A stretch of DNA of 64,000 nt. It comes from Rhodobacterales bacterium (lineage in GTDB: Bacteria; Pseudomonadota; Alphaproteobacteria; Rhodobacterales; Rhodobacteraceae). The notes under the pieces were generated by a model. It was not told where the DNA came from. It did not search any database and was given only the letters and a program-made list of their open reading frames with translations. The first letter of the stretch is position 1, and each line of letters opens with the position of its first letter. Below are positions 35,969 to 44,082 of the stretch, piece after piece. Location: assembly GCA_026400355.1 (NCBI GenBank), contig JAPLPE010000021.1, positions 62,001 to 126,000 on the forward strand, in the 5' to 3' direction. Made by a program: the position numbers and the translations under genes.

Positions 35969-36622
35969 TCACCCGCTGCGCCCGAACCGTCGGGCCGAAA
36001 TGTTGACATCCCCCCAGTCCGCCTCGCCAATTTCCTCCCCCGACCGCCCGTCCACCATCTGCCAGCCTGCCTCCGACAGGATCAGCGCGACCGGATGCAC
36101 CTCGCGCGGGTTGGCCGACCGTGCCGCCAGCCGCACGATCCGCCCTTCCTGCACCGCCAGCGCCAGCGCCGCCCGCCGTGCGTCCGCACCCTGCCGCGCC
36201 GCGTCCCGCCGGAACCGGTCGCGTGCCTTTGCCATCCGTGCACGCGTCTGGTCCGGAAACGCCTCCCAGATCTTGGCCCGCGCCCGGTCCGCTGCCACCC
36301 CCAGCCCCAGATCAACCAGATCCTGCGGTGTCCCCGACAGGATTACCCCCATCGCCACCGCCTCATCGGCATCCAGCCCCGTCAGCCGCGTCCGGTAGTC
36401 GAAACCGAGTTCGATCCCGCCGCCGTGCCCCGGAAAGACGATGATGGGCAGCCCCGCCTCGGTCATCGCATCCACATCCCTCAGGATCGTGCGCGGCGTG
36501 ACCTCAAGTTCCTCGGCCAGCCGGGGCGCGGTCATCCGCCCCCGGTTCTGCAACAACAGCAGGATCTGCAAAAGACGCGAGGCCCGCAACTTCGCCTCCG
36601 GGAACATGACAGAAGATGTCAT
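35969..36622 (-). CDS. YafY-type transcriptional regulator with HTH, truncated WYL
   Basis: A 217-aa regulator. The first 60 residues are an HTH-11/DeoR-type winged helix (LLQILLLLQNRGRMTAPRLAEELEVTPRTILRDVDAMTEAGLPI), and the middle resembles the WYL-linked region of YafY proteins (GFDYRTRLTGLDADEAVAM). The C-terminal WYL block usually has WYL itself; here it is short, ending DWGDVNISARRFGRSG. The start codon ATG at 36622 lies inside a perfect 9-bp inverted repeat with a 5-base spacer, a probable autoregulatory operator. It is divergent from the SRPBCC gene. Confidence 0.85.
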   Translation of the reverse strand: MTSSVMFPEAKLRASRLLQILLLLQNRGRMTAPRLAEELEVTPRTILRDVDAMTEAGLPIIVFPGHGGGIELGFDYRTRLTGLDADEAVAMGVILSGTPQDLVDLGLGVAADRARAKIWEAFPDQTRARMAKARDRFRRDAARQGADARRAALALAVQEGRIVRLAARSANPREVHPVALILSEAGWQMVDGRSGEEIGEADWGDVNISARRFGRSG

Positions 36623-36625
36623 GTT
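36603..36625. promoter_or_regulatory. Operator-like palindrome across the YafY start
   Basis: AACATGACA-GAAGA-TGTCATGTT is a perfect 9-bp inverted repeat with a 5-base spacer. It covers the regulator start codon and lies about 40 bp upstream of the divergent SRPBCC gene, so a bound dimer could repress both. Confidence 0.65.
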
Positions 36626-36664
36626 AACCCCTGTATGACCCGCCCATGTCAAGTGCGAGGGCCC

Positions 36665-37080
36665 ATGATCCGGTATTCCGTCACCCGCGATATCGCCGCC
36701 CCGCCCGATCGGGTCTGGGCAATCCTCTCCGACGCCCGCCGGCTCGAAGACGGCTTCGGCATCACCCGCATCGAAGGCACGCTTGCCCCCGGCGCCACGA
36801 TCAAGGTCTGGTCCAAGGTCAGCCCCGGCCGAGCCTTTCCCGTCAGGGTCACCACTTTCACCGCCCCCGCCCGCATGGTCTGGACCGGCGGCATGCCGCT
36901 TGGCCTGTTCCGGGGGGTCCGCACCTTCAGTCTTGCCCCCTTGCCCGGGACAGGCACCCGCTTCACGATGGAGGAGGTGTTCAGCGGCCCCTCTCTGGCC
37001 TGATCGGCCGCTCCATGCCCGATCTGCAACCCAGCTTTGAAACCTTCGCCACAGCGCTCGAAAGGAATGCCGAAAAATGA
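36665..37080 (+). pseudogene. SRPBCC-domain protein, frameshifted near the C-terminus
   Basis: The gene starts at ATG 36665 and reads as a START-like SRPBCC domain: YSVTRDIAAPPDRVWAILSDA, VWSKVSPGRAFPVRVTTF and FTMEEVF near residue 105. After FSGP at about 36988 the frame meets TGA at 37001, giving 112 residues. One base re-read gives GLIGRSMPDLQPSFETFATALERNAEK, the expected final helix, ending at 37080 and overlapping the next start (ATGA at 37077). The shift falls on a run of four C residues, consistent with loss of one C. The C-terminal helix closes the ligand cavity in this fold, so the protein is probably altered unless the base is a sequencing error. Confidence 0.75.
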
Positions 37081-37502
37081 ACATGGTCACCTATGGCAGC
37101 GGCACCGCCGACGACCCCTGGATTCTCAAGACCCCGCCGCAGACGTCCGATTTTCAGGCCTGGCGCGATGACACCACGACCCCGCCCAGCCTTGTCGTGC
37201 AGGTTGGCACCACAAGGCTCAGCTATCAGTGGCGCGGCATTGCCGATTGTCATGACATGCTGACCGCGCATGCCGACTGGATGCCGCTGGGAAACGCCGA
37301 CGAAGGCAAGCCCACCAGCCCCGGCACCGTCGAAGACTGGGCCCGCGATGCCACGAACCCCGTCGGCGGCTACTACGGCCTGCGCAAGGGCTACCGTGGC
37401 CGCTTTGCCAACTACGTCACCCCGATCATGGAACTCCTGGGCCTCGTCGATCTTGAACACGCCCCCCGCAACAACCGTGTCCGCGCCCGGTTGCCTTCGT
37501 AG
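37077..37502 (+). CDS. Conserved hypothetical protein
   Basis: A 141-aa soluble protein with blocks I have seen in proteobacterial hypotheticals (DDPWILKTPPQTSDFQAW, HADWMPLGNADEGKPTSPGTVE, NPVGGYYGLRKGYRGRFANYV). I think it is a DUF6855-like protein, unverified. No membrane or signal segment. Its ATG overlaps the last codons of the SRPBCC reading in the restored frame, so the two were coupled; the frameshift probably weakens its translation. Its own ribosome site is poor. Confidence 0.7.
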   Translation: MNMVTYGSGTADDPWILKTPPQTSDFQAWRDDTTTPPSLVVQVGTTRLSYQWRGIADCHDMLTAHADWMPLGNADEGKPTSPGTVEDWARDATNPVGGYYGLRKGYRGRFANYVTPIMELLGLVDLEHAPRNNRVRARLPS

Positions 37503-37520
37503 GGTGCGATTGAGCGCACC
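37503..37520. terminator. Short palindrome after the hypothetical gene
   Basis: GGTGCG-ATTGAG-CGCACC, a perfect 6-bp stem starting right after the stop codon and preceded by CGTAG. It belongs to a family of GTAGGGTG palindromes seen at other gene ends here. Confidence 0.5.
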
Positions 37521-37662
37521 GCCCGTCTTGAGCAAAGGGCAGGGTTGACCCCGTCACTCCCCCTCCCGAACGCACCCACCAACACTCCTTAACCATCCCC
37601 GACCACTCTCCAACTGCTCTCCCACTCAGAGATGAACACCCCCTTAACGCCTGGTCCAAAAG

Positions 37663-37715
37663 ATACCGACGCAATACCGACGCAATACCGACGTGATACC
37701 GACGTATTGCGGTAT
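37663..37715. repeat. Four tandem 11-bp direct repeats upstream of the UDG gene
   Basis: ATACCGACGCA (37663-37673), ATACCGACGCA (37674), ATACCGACGTG (37685), ATACCGACGTA (37696-37706), then the inverted TTGCGGTAT (37707-37715). The period is exactly 11 bp, close to one helical turn, so a DNA-binding protein could stack on one face. The flank 37725-37745 is AT-rich (TTTTTTCATATATTTA). The rest of the 356-bp gap holds no gene. The region is about 150 bp upstream of UDG. Confidence 0.75.
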
Positions 37716-37858
37716 CCACTTTTCGTCATTTTTTCATATATTTACACCCTTTCCCGACTACCCACCCCCTGCATCGGGCGAGGTCGCGTGGTCCACGCGG
37801 ACGAGCGCGCCTCACCACACCCCTGCCATTCCCCCGCGCAACCCCTTACACTCCCCTC

Positions 37859-38638
37859 ATGGACTCGGATCTCGACTTCTGGACGGCCAAGGCGCTCCTC
37901 GACTGGCAGATCGAGATGGGGGCGGATGAGGCGATTCGCGACGCCCCTCTCAACCGCTACGCCCTGAACGACACCCCTGCGCGGCCCGCCCAACCCGCCG
38001 CCGCCCCGCCCGATCCGATTACGGTGACCACAGACGCCCCCGCCATCGCCGCCCGCGCCGCCAATGCCGCCACAGACCTCCCCTCCCTTGCCGCCGCCAT
38101 GCAGGCCTTCGACCTCTGCGACCTCAAACGAGGCGCCCGCAACTTCGTCTTTGCCGACGGCCTGCCCGCCGCCCGCGTGATGATCGTGGGCGAGGCTCCG
38201 GGGGCCGAAGAAGACCGCGAAGGCCTCCCCTTCGTCGGCCGCGCCGGGCAGCTTCTCGACCGCATGCTCGACGCCATCGGCCTGTCCCGCCGCCAAGCTG
38301 ACCCGGACCTGGCCGTCTACATCACCAACGTACTGCCCTGGCGTCCGCCGTCGAACCGTACGCCGGAACGCCCTGAAATCGAGTTGTTCCTGCCCTTTCT
38401 TGAACGGCACATCACACTGGCCCAGCCCGATGTCCTCGTCCTGATGGGCAATACCCCCTGTCAGGCCCTGATGGGCCGCGCCGGAATCACCCGCATCCGG
38501 GGCCAATGGGCCGAAGTGCTGGGCCGTCCCGCCCTGCCCATGTTCCACCCGGCCTATCTCCTCCGCAATCCGACAGCCAAACGCGAAGCCTGGGCCGATC
38601 TTCTGGCCCTCAAGGCCCGCCTCATGAGCCAGCCATGA
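37859..38638 (+). CDS. Uracil-DNA glycosylase, family 4/5 type
   Basis: A 259-aa member of the UDG family 4/5 group. [23 protein letters not shown] carries motif A (GEAPG with the acidic residues after it) and [11 protein letters not shown] motif B with the conserved His. Fe-S-type cysteines are visible at [10 protein letters not shown] and NTPCQAL, though with fewer Cys than some family members. It removes uracil from DNA in base-excision repair. The first 80 residues are an alanine/proline-rich extension of low complexity. LysE follows with an ATGA overlap. Confidence 0.85.
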   Translation: MDSDLDFWTAKALLDWQIEMGADEAIRDAPLNRYALNDTPARPAQPAAAPPDPITVTTDAPAIAARAANAATDLPSLAAAMQAFDLCDLKRGARNFVFADGLPAARVMIVGEAPGAEEDREGLPFVGRAGQLLDRMLDAIGLSRRQADPDLAVYITNVLPWRPPSNRTPERPEIELFLPFLERHITLAQPDVLVLMGNTPCQALMGRAGITRIRGQWAEVLGRPALPMFHPAYLLRNPTAKREAWADLLALKARLMSQP

Positions 38639-39252
38639 TCGTCGAACCTGCCGTCCTTCTCGCCTTCATTCCGGCCGCGCTCGCGCTCAATCTCACGCCT
38701 GGGGCCGACATGATGTTCTGCCTCGGTCAGGGCCTCCGCTCCGGCCCGCGGGCTGCCCTTGCGGCTGACGCGGGGATCGCGCTTGGCTGCATGGTCCATG
38801 TCCTCATCGCAGGCGCGGGACTTGGCGCGGTTGTCAGCCGCGCACCCGTGGTCTTTGACGTGATCCGCTGGCTCGGCGTCCTCTACCTCCTCTGGCTCGC
38901 TTACGTTGCCCTCACCTCCGGCCCCGTCCGGGAAAGCACACAGGGCGCCGCCACCCATGCCTTCCGCGACGGGCTGATCGTCAATCTGGGCAACCCCAAG
39001 GTCATCCTCTTCGTGCTGGCCTTCCTCCCCCAGTTCGTGGACCCGGCGCGCCCCGTCCTGTCGCAATTCCTGCTGCTGGGCACCATCATCAGCCTTGGCG
39101 GCCTGATCGTGAACGGCATCGTGGGCCTGTCGGCAGGCGGCATCGGCCACCGCCTTGCCCGCTCACCCAAGGCCAACCGCTGGCTCGGACGCATCTCGGC
39201 CACCATCTTCGTGGCCCTCGCGGCCCGCCTTGCCTTCCTGCAACGGTCCTGA
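38635..39252 (+). CDS. LysE/RhtB-family translocator
   Basis: A 205-aa integral membrane protein with about six transmembrane helices. ALALNLTPGADMMFCLGQGLRSGPRAALAADAGIALGC is the family motif (residues 16-52), and FRDGLIVNLGNPKVILFVLAFLPQFV is the second. The family exports amino acids and related metabolites. The start ATG overlaps the UDG stop (ATGA). Substrate cannot be predicted. Confidence 0.88.
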   Translation: MIVEPAVLLAFIPAALALNLTPGADMMFCLGQGLRSGPRAALAADAGIALGCMVHVLIAGAGLGAVVSRAPVVFDVIRWLGVLYLLWLAYVALTSGPVRESTQGAATHAFRDGLIVNLGNPKVILFVLAFLPQFVDPARPVLSQFLLLGTIISLGGLIVNGIVGLSAGGIGHRLARSPKANRWLGRISATIFVALAARLAFLQRS

Positions 39253-39268
39253 TCCGAAAGGCCCGCCC

Positions 39269-39811
39269 ATGTCCCGCATCGACGAAACCCGCCCCTTCCT
39301 CCCCGTCCGGATCGCCGTCCTGACGGTCAGCGACACGCGCACGCCCGCCGATGACCGCTCGGGCGACACGCTGGTCGAACGGCTCACGACGGCAGGCCAC
39401 ACCCTTGCCGCGCGGACCATCGTCCCTGACGACCGTGCGACCATCGCCGCGACCCTGCGGGACTGGATCGCCAACCCCGAGGTGGACGTCATCATTTCGA
39501 CTGGCGGCACCGGTCTCACTGGCCGCGACGTGACGGTCGAGGCGCACCGGGATGTCTATGAAAAGGAAATCGAGGCATTTGCGACTGTCTTTACCATCGT
39601 GTCGATGCAAAAGATCGGCACCAGTGCCGTCCAAAGCCGCGCCACGGGCGGCGTGGCGGGCGGCACTTATCTTTTTGCCCTGCCGGGAAGCCCCGGCGGC
39701 TGCCGCGATGCCTGGGACGAGATCCTGAAACGGCAGCTCGACTACCGCCACCGCCCCTGCAATTTTGTGGAAATCATGCCGCGTTTGGACGAACACCTGC
39801 GCCGCAAATAG
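39269..39811 (+). CDS. moaB: Molybdenum cofactor biosynthesis protein MoaB
   Basis: A 180-aa MoaB/Mog-type protein. RIAVLTVSDTRTPADDRSGDTLVERL and ISTGGTGLTGRDVT are the signatures, followed by the conserved FALPGSPGGCRDAWDEIL. The SGD and TGGTG loops bind molybdopterin in this fold. The N-terminal RIDETRPFLPV is typical of MoaB. It is 16 bp after LysE. It may act with the mod transporter elsewhere in the window. Confidence 0.9.
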   Translation: MSRIDETRPFLPVRIAVLTVSDTRTPADDRSGDTLVERLTTAGHTLAARTIVPDDRATIAATLRDWIANPEVDVIISTGGTGLTGRDVTVEAHRDVYEKEIEAFATVFTIVSMQKIGTSAVQSRATGGVAGGTYLFALPGSPGGCRDAWDEILKRQLDYRHRPCNFVEIMPRLDEHLRRK

Positions 39812-39817
39812 CCGCCG

Positions 39818-40621
39818 TCAGCCGCTGCAACCGCTGATATCGACGGCCTCGTCGCGGCCCAGCACCGTGATCCGCATGGCCGACCGGTCCAGCGCAAAGG
39901 CCTTGCCCGAGACATGGATCATCTCGACCTTGGCTGTCAGCATGTTGCCTGACCGCCAGGATTCCGATTCCGAAACCCAGATCCGCGGGTCCCCCGCCTC
40001 GATCACCACGACCTCGTCGCCACCTGCGGGCGGCATGTTCATCTGTGCCGTGACCCACAACCCGTCGTCCGATGGCTCAACCGAACAGGAGACATCCCCG
40101 ACCTTGGCCTCGGCCGCCGTCATCGGGCGGTCGACGAGAGCCGTCGCGATGGCCACGTTCCTCTGGCCTGTCACGGGCAAGGCCGCGTCAAAGCTCAGAT
40201 GCACCGGCACGCAGATCTCGTCACATACGCCGAGCTCAACTTGCCCGGCCAGCCGGGTCTCGCCACCGGGCGCGGTCGGCGTCAGCTCGATGGGGATGAC
40301 CACCTGTCCGGTGTAGCCGATGGATTGCATCCCATTCAGATGAAACACTTCGGGCACCGGCCAATGCAACTCGGCGCGGGCAATGTTCTCGGACCCTGAC
40401 CAGTCAAAGGCCGGCGGGATGCCCGCATCACCTGGTGCGCGCCAGTAGGTTTTCCAGCCCGGGGCCATCGACAGCCGCAGGCCCGCCATATGCGTCCCGT
40501 GGTCGGTATCCCAGCCCGGCAGCACCTCAAGCTTGATCACATCGTCCGCCCCCTGCGCCATGACGGGCAAAGGCAGACAGGACAGGACAGACAGCAGGGC
40601 GACAGGCAGGATCTTGAGCAT
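39818..40621 (-). CDS. Protein with DsbD N-terminal-like domain (thiol-disulfide)
   Basis: A 267-aa exported protein with a signal peptide (residues 1-22, ILPVALLSVLSCLPLPVMA). The body matches the DsbD alpha-like immunoglobulin fold: GLRLSMAPGWKTYWRAPGDAGIPPAFDWSGSEN, FHLNGMQSIGYTGQVVIPIEL and VELGVCDEICVPVHLSF with the reactive Cys pair CDEIC. It lacks the membrane and thioredoxin domains of DsbD, so it probably takes electrons from a CcdA-like partner elsewhere. It is convergent with moaB (6-bp gap). Confidence 0.82.
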   Translation of the reverse strand: MLKILPVALLSVLSCLPLPVMAQGADDVIKLEVLPGWDTDHGTHMAGLRLSMAPGWKTYWRAPGDAGIPPAFDWSGSENIARAELHWPVPEVFHLNGMQSIGYTGQVVIPIELTPTAPGGETRLAGQVELGVCDEICVPVHLSFDAALPVTGQRNVAIATALVDRPMTAAEAKVGDVSCSVEPSDDGLWVTAQMNMPPAGGDEVVVIEAGDPRIWVSESESWRSGNMLTAKVEMIHVSGKAFALDRSAMRITVLGRDEAVDISGCSG

Positions 40622-40726
40622 GCGTCACCTCTTCCGCCAACGCCTGTCCAATGGAAAGTCACGATGATGCGAGAGTGGGGTGAGCACCCCCTTGCACGTG
40701 GCGGGCCCGCACCACATCATCAGAGG

Positions 40727-41296
40727 ATGGAAGCATTCCCGTCCGCCCTTGCCGGAAAATGCCTGATCGCCATGCCGGGCATGGGCGATCCCCGTTTCGT
40801 GAAAAGCGTGATCTATATCTGCGCCCATTCCGATCAGGGCGCGATGGGCCTGATCGTCAACAAGCCCGCCCCCAATACCCGCTTTGCCGACCTGCTCGAA
40901 CAGCTTGGCATCAAGCCTGGGCCGGACATGCCCGATATCCGCATCCATATCGGCGGCCCTGTCGAACACGGGCGGGGTTTTGTCCTGCATTCTTCCGATT
41001 TCACGTCGCCGCAGGGGACGCTTCATGTAGATGACGACATCTCGATGACCGCAACGCTGGACGTGCTCGAACGTCTCGCCCAAGGCAACGGTCCGCGTTC
41101 CTCTCTGTTGGCGCTGGGCTATGCCGGCTGGGGACCGGGGCAGCTTGAATCCGAACTGGCGCAGAACGGTTGGCTGACCAGCCCTTCACGCCAAGACCTG
41201 GTCTTTGGCCGGGCCAATGAATTCAAATGGGCTGCTGCGCTGAAATCCATCGGCGTCGATCCGCTGTCACTTTCATCCACGTCCGGGCGCGCCTGA
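40727..41296 (+). CDS. YqgE/AlgH-family protein (DUF179)
   Basis: A 189-aa YqgE/AlgH protein. AGKCLIAMPGMGDPRFVKSVIYICAHSDQGAMGLIVNKP and IHIGGPVEHGRGFVLHS (in parts) are hallmark blocks; LALGYAGWGPGQLESELAQNGWL completes it. The family has a conserved fold of unknown biochemistry, linked in some bacteria to regulation. The ATG at 40727 gives the family length, but its ribosome site is too close; in-frame ATGs at 40664 and 40667 with GGAAAG upstream are alternatives. Confidence 0.85.
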   Translation: MEAFPSALAGKCLIAMPGMGDPRFVKSVIYICAHSDQGAMGLIVNKPAPNTRFADLLEQLGIKPGPDMPDIRIHIGGPVEHGRGFVLHSSDFTSPQGTLHVDDDISMTATLDVLERLAQGNGPRSSLLALGYAGWGPGQLESELAQNGWLTSPSRQDLVFGRANEFKWAAALKSIGVDPLSLSSTSGRA

Positions 41297-41579
41297 AAGC
41301 TTGAGGCTCGTCGCAAAGCGATGTGAAACCCGTTCGAACCACTGCAGACCGCCATTCGCCGTTCCATCTCGATCATCACCGCGTTTCTTCTGGCTGCTGT
41401 CCTGGCCAGTGTCGAAACGGCCCTTCGCGTGATCCTCCACAACATCTGGGGCGGTGGCGCGAACGAGGACAGGCCGATCGACGAAACCCTGGCCGCGCCC
41501 TGGCAGGCTGCTGGAATAGTCGGCCCCCGACGCGGTTTGGGGAGCATGATGCACCTTTGGCAGGACAGCGGCGGGGGTA

Positions 41580-41880
41580 ATGTTGCGCGGGGCGGATGAG
41601 AAGAGCGGGGCGCTGTTCAGCGATGTCGAGCCTGAGGATCGGATCCCCGTCCAGCATCCGCTTCGCAAGATCAGACGGGTGGTGAATGATGCTCTGGCCA
41701 GCCTGATCCGGGCCAGCCTGATCCGGGCCAGCCTGATCCGGGTATTGTTCTCGATCCGCTCGGAGCGGTGATTGATGGAACAGATCGAGTGCAGGCTGCT
41801 ATTCCGGTGGTTCGTCGGCTTTGGCGCCGACGATGCGGTCTGGGTGCCGACAGTCTTCACCAGGAACCGCGACCGTCTGC
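41580..41880 (+). pseudogene. IS5/IS1182-like transposase remnant
   Basis: The frame from ATG 41580 reads GADEKSGALFSDVEPEDRIPVQHPLRKIRRVVNDAL, the start of a common IS transposase. An internal deletion and the 15-bp triplication follow (41696-41740), then LFSIRSER, a TGA at 41769, and LMEQIECRLLFRWFVGFGADDAVWVPTVFTRNRDRL. After NRDRL at about 41880 homology stops; the catalytic DDE part is missing. No terminal inverted repeats or target duplication are seen. It is a dead fragment fused to the next remnant. The open stretch at 41325-41555 before it is unassigned. Confidence 0.7.
41696..41740. repeat. Three perfect 15-bp tandem repeats
   Basis: GGCCAGCCTGATCCG is repeated three times with no gap. 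In the transposase-remnant frame it encodes repeated A-S-L-I-R. It probably arose by slippage in decaying DNA. Confidence 0.85.
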
Positions 41881-42630
41881 GGCGGACGGTGGACATGATC
41901 CATCGCCATTCTCCGGGATCGACCCGGTGGCTGACTCGGGGTGCGGACAACTGACAGGAGCAAACCGAGGCCAACGCGGCGCTCTGGGCCAATGGCATCC
42001 TCAGCCGCTGTCCGATCACCGGTACCGCGCTGCACGATCCTGGCGTTTCGGTTGATGAAAAGGGCACGACGGTCTGGTTGTTCAGCATCCACCACGATGA
42101 TCTGCCCTATCAGCCCTGCAAGTTGCGCGACATTGAATACGGGGATGCGCCCGTCATCACGACCGAGGAGGAGGCGATCCGCTTAGCCAACGAAACGCGC
42201 GGACCCGCGATGGTCCTTCTGGCCGAGGCGATGGCGGCGGCAGGCGATGCACCTATGCTCGTGACGGGTGATTACAACGAACCCTCGGGCCTTGACGGGA
42301 CAGAGGCTGCCGTTGCCGCCGGGTAGCAGCCGGTCAAGGTCATGTGGCCCGAGACGGGCGCGCTTCCCGATCAGGGCTTCACCGACACCTGCCCTGCCGA
42401 ACATCCCGATCCGGTGGCGGAACCTGCCTTCACCTGGACGCCCGAATACCCTGAAGATACGACCCACGACCACCCGACCGCATCGGCGTCGTCTTTGCCC
42501 GCGCACCCGGACTGACAGGCAAGGATGACTGGATCGCAAGCGAAACCGGCCCGCACACCGATCTGGCCGTCGACCTCTGGCTGTAGGGCCAGCGCGCGAC
42601 ATTGGCCGAAGTGAGCTTCTCACGCAGGAA
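41881..42630 (+). pseudogene. Endonuclease/exonuclease/phosphatase-family remnant
   Basis: The reading resembles an EEP-fold nuclease: QTEANAALWANGILSRCPITGTALHDPGV, TTVWLFSIHHDDLPYQPCKL, EEAIRLANETRGPAM, MLVTGDYNEPSGLDGTEAAVAAG, and PEYPEDTTHDHPDRIGVVFARAPG (in parts). It is interrupted by TGA at 41952, TAG near 42324, a frameshift near 42475 and TAG near 42583, and it lacks the N-terminal part, replaced by the IS remnant. The GDYNEPS motif matches the GDFN motif of the family. It is non-functional. Confidence 0.7.
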
Positions 42631-42663
42631 TAGTGCACGCCCTCGCGGGCGCGCACTGTCAGA

Positions 42664-43557
42664 TCACACCCACTTTGCCAGCGGCGGCAGGCTCATCAGC
42701 ACAGCGTTGGCGTCATGCCCCGTCTCGAGCCCGAACTTCGTCCCCCGGTCATAGACGAGGTTGTATTCGGCATAGAGCCCCCGGTGGACGAGTTGCACGT
42801 CCTTGTCGGACTCGGTCCAGGGCGTATTCCGGCGGCGTTCGACCAGAGGAACATAGGCCGGCAGAAAGGCGCGGCCGATATCTTGGGTCAGGGCAAAGTC
42901 GGCCACCCAGTCGCCGGTGCAGTAATCGTCCATGAAGATGCCACCGACGCCGCGCGCCCGGCCCCGGTGCGGGACGAAGAAGTATTCGTCCGCCCAGGCC
43001 TTGAGCTTAGGGTAATGCGCTTCGCCATGCGGATCGAGATAGGCCCTCTGGGTGGCGTGGAAATGGGCTGTGTCCCCGGCATATTCGAGGCAGGGGTTCA
43101 GGTCGGACCCGCCGCCAAACCACCATGCGCCGGGCGTCCAGAACATGCGGGTGTTCATATGGACCGCCGGTGCATGAGGGTTCTGCATGTGGGCCACGAG
43201 CGAGATGCCCGACGCCCAGAACCGCGGGTCGCTTTCCATGTCGGGCACACCACGGGCGGCCATCGCCTTTTGCGCGCGGGGTGCCAGAGTGCCGTAGACG
43301 GTCGAGATATTGACGCCGACCTTTTCGAACACGCGCCCGCCGCGCATGACTGACATCAGGCCGCCGCCGGCGTCCGATCCGTCATCGGAATGGCGCCGCG
43401 TTTCGCTGACCTCAAACCGGCCAGCAGGCCGGTCTGCGAACGGACCCGAGGTTTGACTGTCCTCCAACCCTTCGAAAGCTGCGACGATGGAATTGCGCAA
43501 TTGCCGGAACCAGTCTGCGGCTTTGCCCTTTTCGTCTCCAAGATCCTCCGCCGTCAT
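42664..43557 (-). CDS. hemF: Oxygen-dependent coproporphyrinogen III oxidase
   Basis: A 297-aa HemF that converts coproporphyrinogen III to protoporphyrinogen IX using O2 in heme synthesis. The conserved stretch from GGRVFEKVGVNISTVYG through PHAPAVHMNTRMFW, WWFGGGSDLNPCL and EYNLVYDRGTKFGLETGHDANAVLMSLPP is intact, including the H-x-N-x-R and GGGSDLxP motifs. ATG at 43557 is chosen; an in-frame ATG three codons upstream is possible. It borders the decay zone on the left. Confidence 0.95.
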   Translation of the reverse strand: MTAEDLGDEKGKAADWFRQLRNSIVAAFEGLEDSQTSGPFADRPAGRFEVSETRRHSDDGSDAGGGLMSVMRGGRVFEKVGVNISTVYGTLAPRAQKAMAARGVPDMESDPRFWASGISLVAHMQNPHAPAVHMNTRMFWTPGAWWFGGGSDLNPCLEYAGDTAHFHATQRAYLDPHGEAHYPKLKAWADEYFFVPHRGRARGVGGIFMDDYCTGDWVADFALTQDIGRAFLPAYVPLVERRRNTPWTESDKDVQLVHRGLYAEYNLVYDRGTKFGLETGHDANAVLMSLPPLAKWV

Positions 43558-43655
43558 GCGGCCCATCCCATGTTATTGCTTATCAACATGATCTAGCACC
43601 CTTTGCAGGCCGGTCGCCAGACAGCTATGATTGATGCCAAAACCGGAGAGTCACC

Positions 43656-44042
43656 ATGTACAAAGTCCTGTTCGTAATTCCACTTCTGGCATTGGTCGCC
43701 TGCGCAACGCCGCAGCAGTCCTGCATCGCGTCTGCGACGCGGGAACTGAATAACGTCAATAGTCTGATCCAGACGACTCAGGCCAATATCGCGCGGGGTT
43801 ATGCGCTGTATCCGCAGCAGCAGGTCGTCGTCGTACGCGACATCTGCACAAGACAAAACCCGGATGGCAGCAGCTTCAACTACCGATGCGATCAGACGCA
43901 GACCGTCACGAACAATGTTCCCGTTGCCATTGACGTGCGGGCCGAGCGTGAAAAACTGCAGCAGTTGCAACAGCAGCAAGCCCGGCTGACCCGCGAATCG
44001 AATGCGGCGGTTCAGCAATGCGTCGCTGCCTATCCGGAATAG
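43656..44042 (+). CDS. Tandem lipoprotein, copy 1
   Basis: A 128-aa predicted lipoprotein: VIPLLALVACATP has the lipobox LVAC (Cys16). The mature part has QSCIASATRELNNVNSLIQTTQANIARGYAL, a central loop with two Cys (DICTRQNPDG, YRCDQ), and a C-terminal helix (REKLQQLQQQQARLTRESNAAVQQCVAAYPE). It aligns along its full length with the next gene. Helices flanking a disulfide-linked loop suggest a small envelope protein. Function is unknown. Confidence 0.72.
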   Translation: MYKVLFVIPLLALVACATPQQSCIASATRELNNVNSLIQTTQANIARGYALYPQQQVVVVRDICTRQNPDGSSFNYRCDQTQTVTNNVPVAIDVRAEREKLQQLQQQQARLTRESNAAVQQCVAAYPE

Positions 44043-44082
44043 GCCAGGTTGGCAGCGTGTGCCGGATGACAAGGAGAGCGTG

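Noticed and set aside
34757-36664. Long plus-strand reading leading into the SRPBCC gene
   Set aside because: Up to 36664 it is the antisense of dgcA and the YafY gene; only the part from 36665 is a real gene.
37663-37715. CRISPR array
   Set aside because: Repeats are only 11 bp and contiguous, without spacers; no cas genes.
41325-41555. Open plus-strand stretch before the transposase remnant
   Set aside because: It could encode a hydrophobic segment, but has no start, ribosome site or recognised family.
43566-43600. FNR box upstream of hemF
   Set aside because: TTGATAAGCAATAA matches only one half of the TTGAT-N4-ATCAA palindrome.
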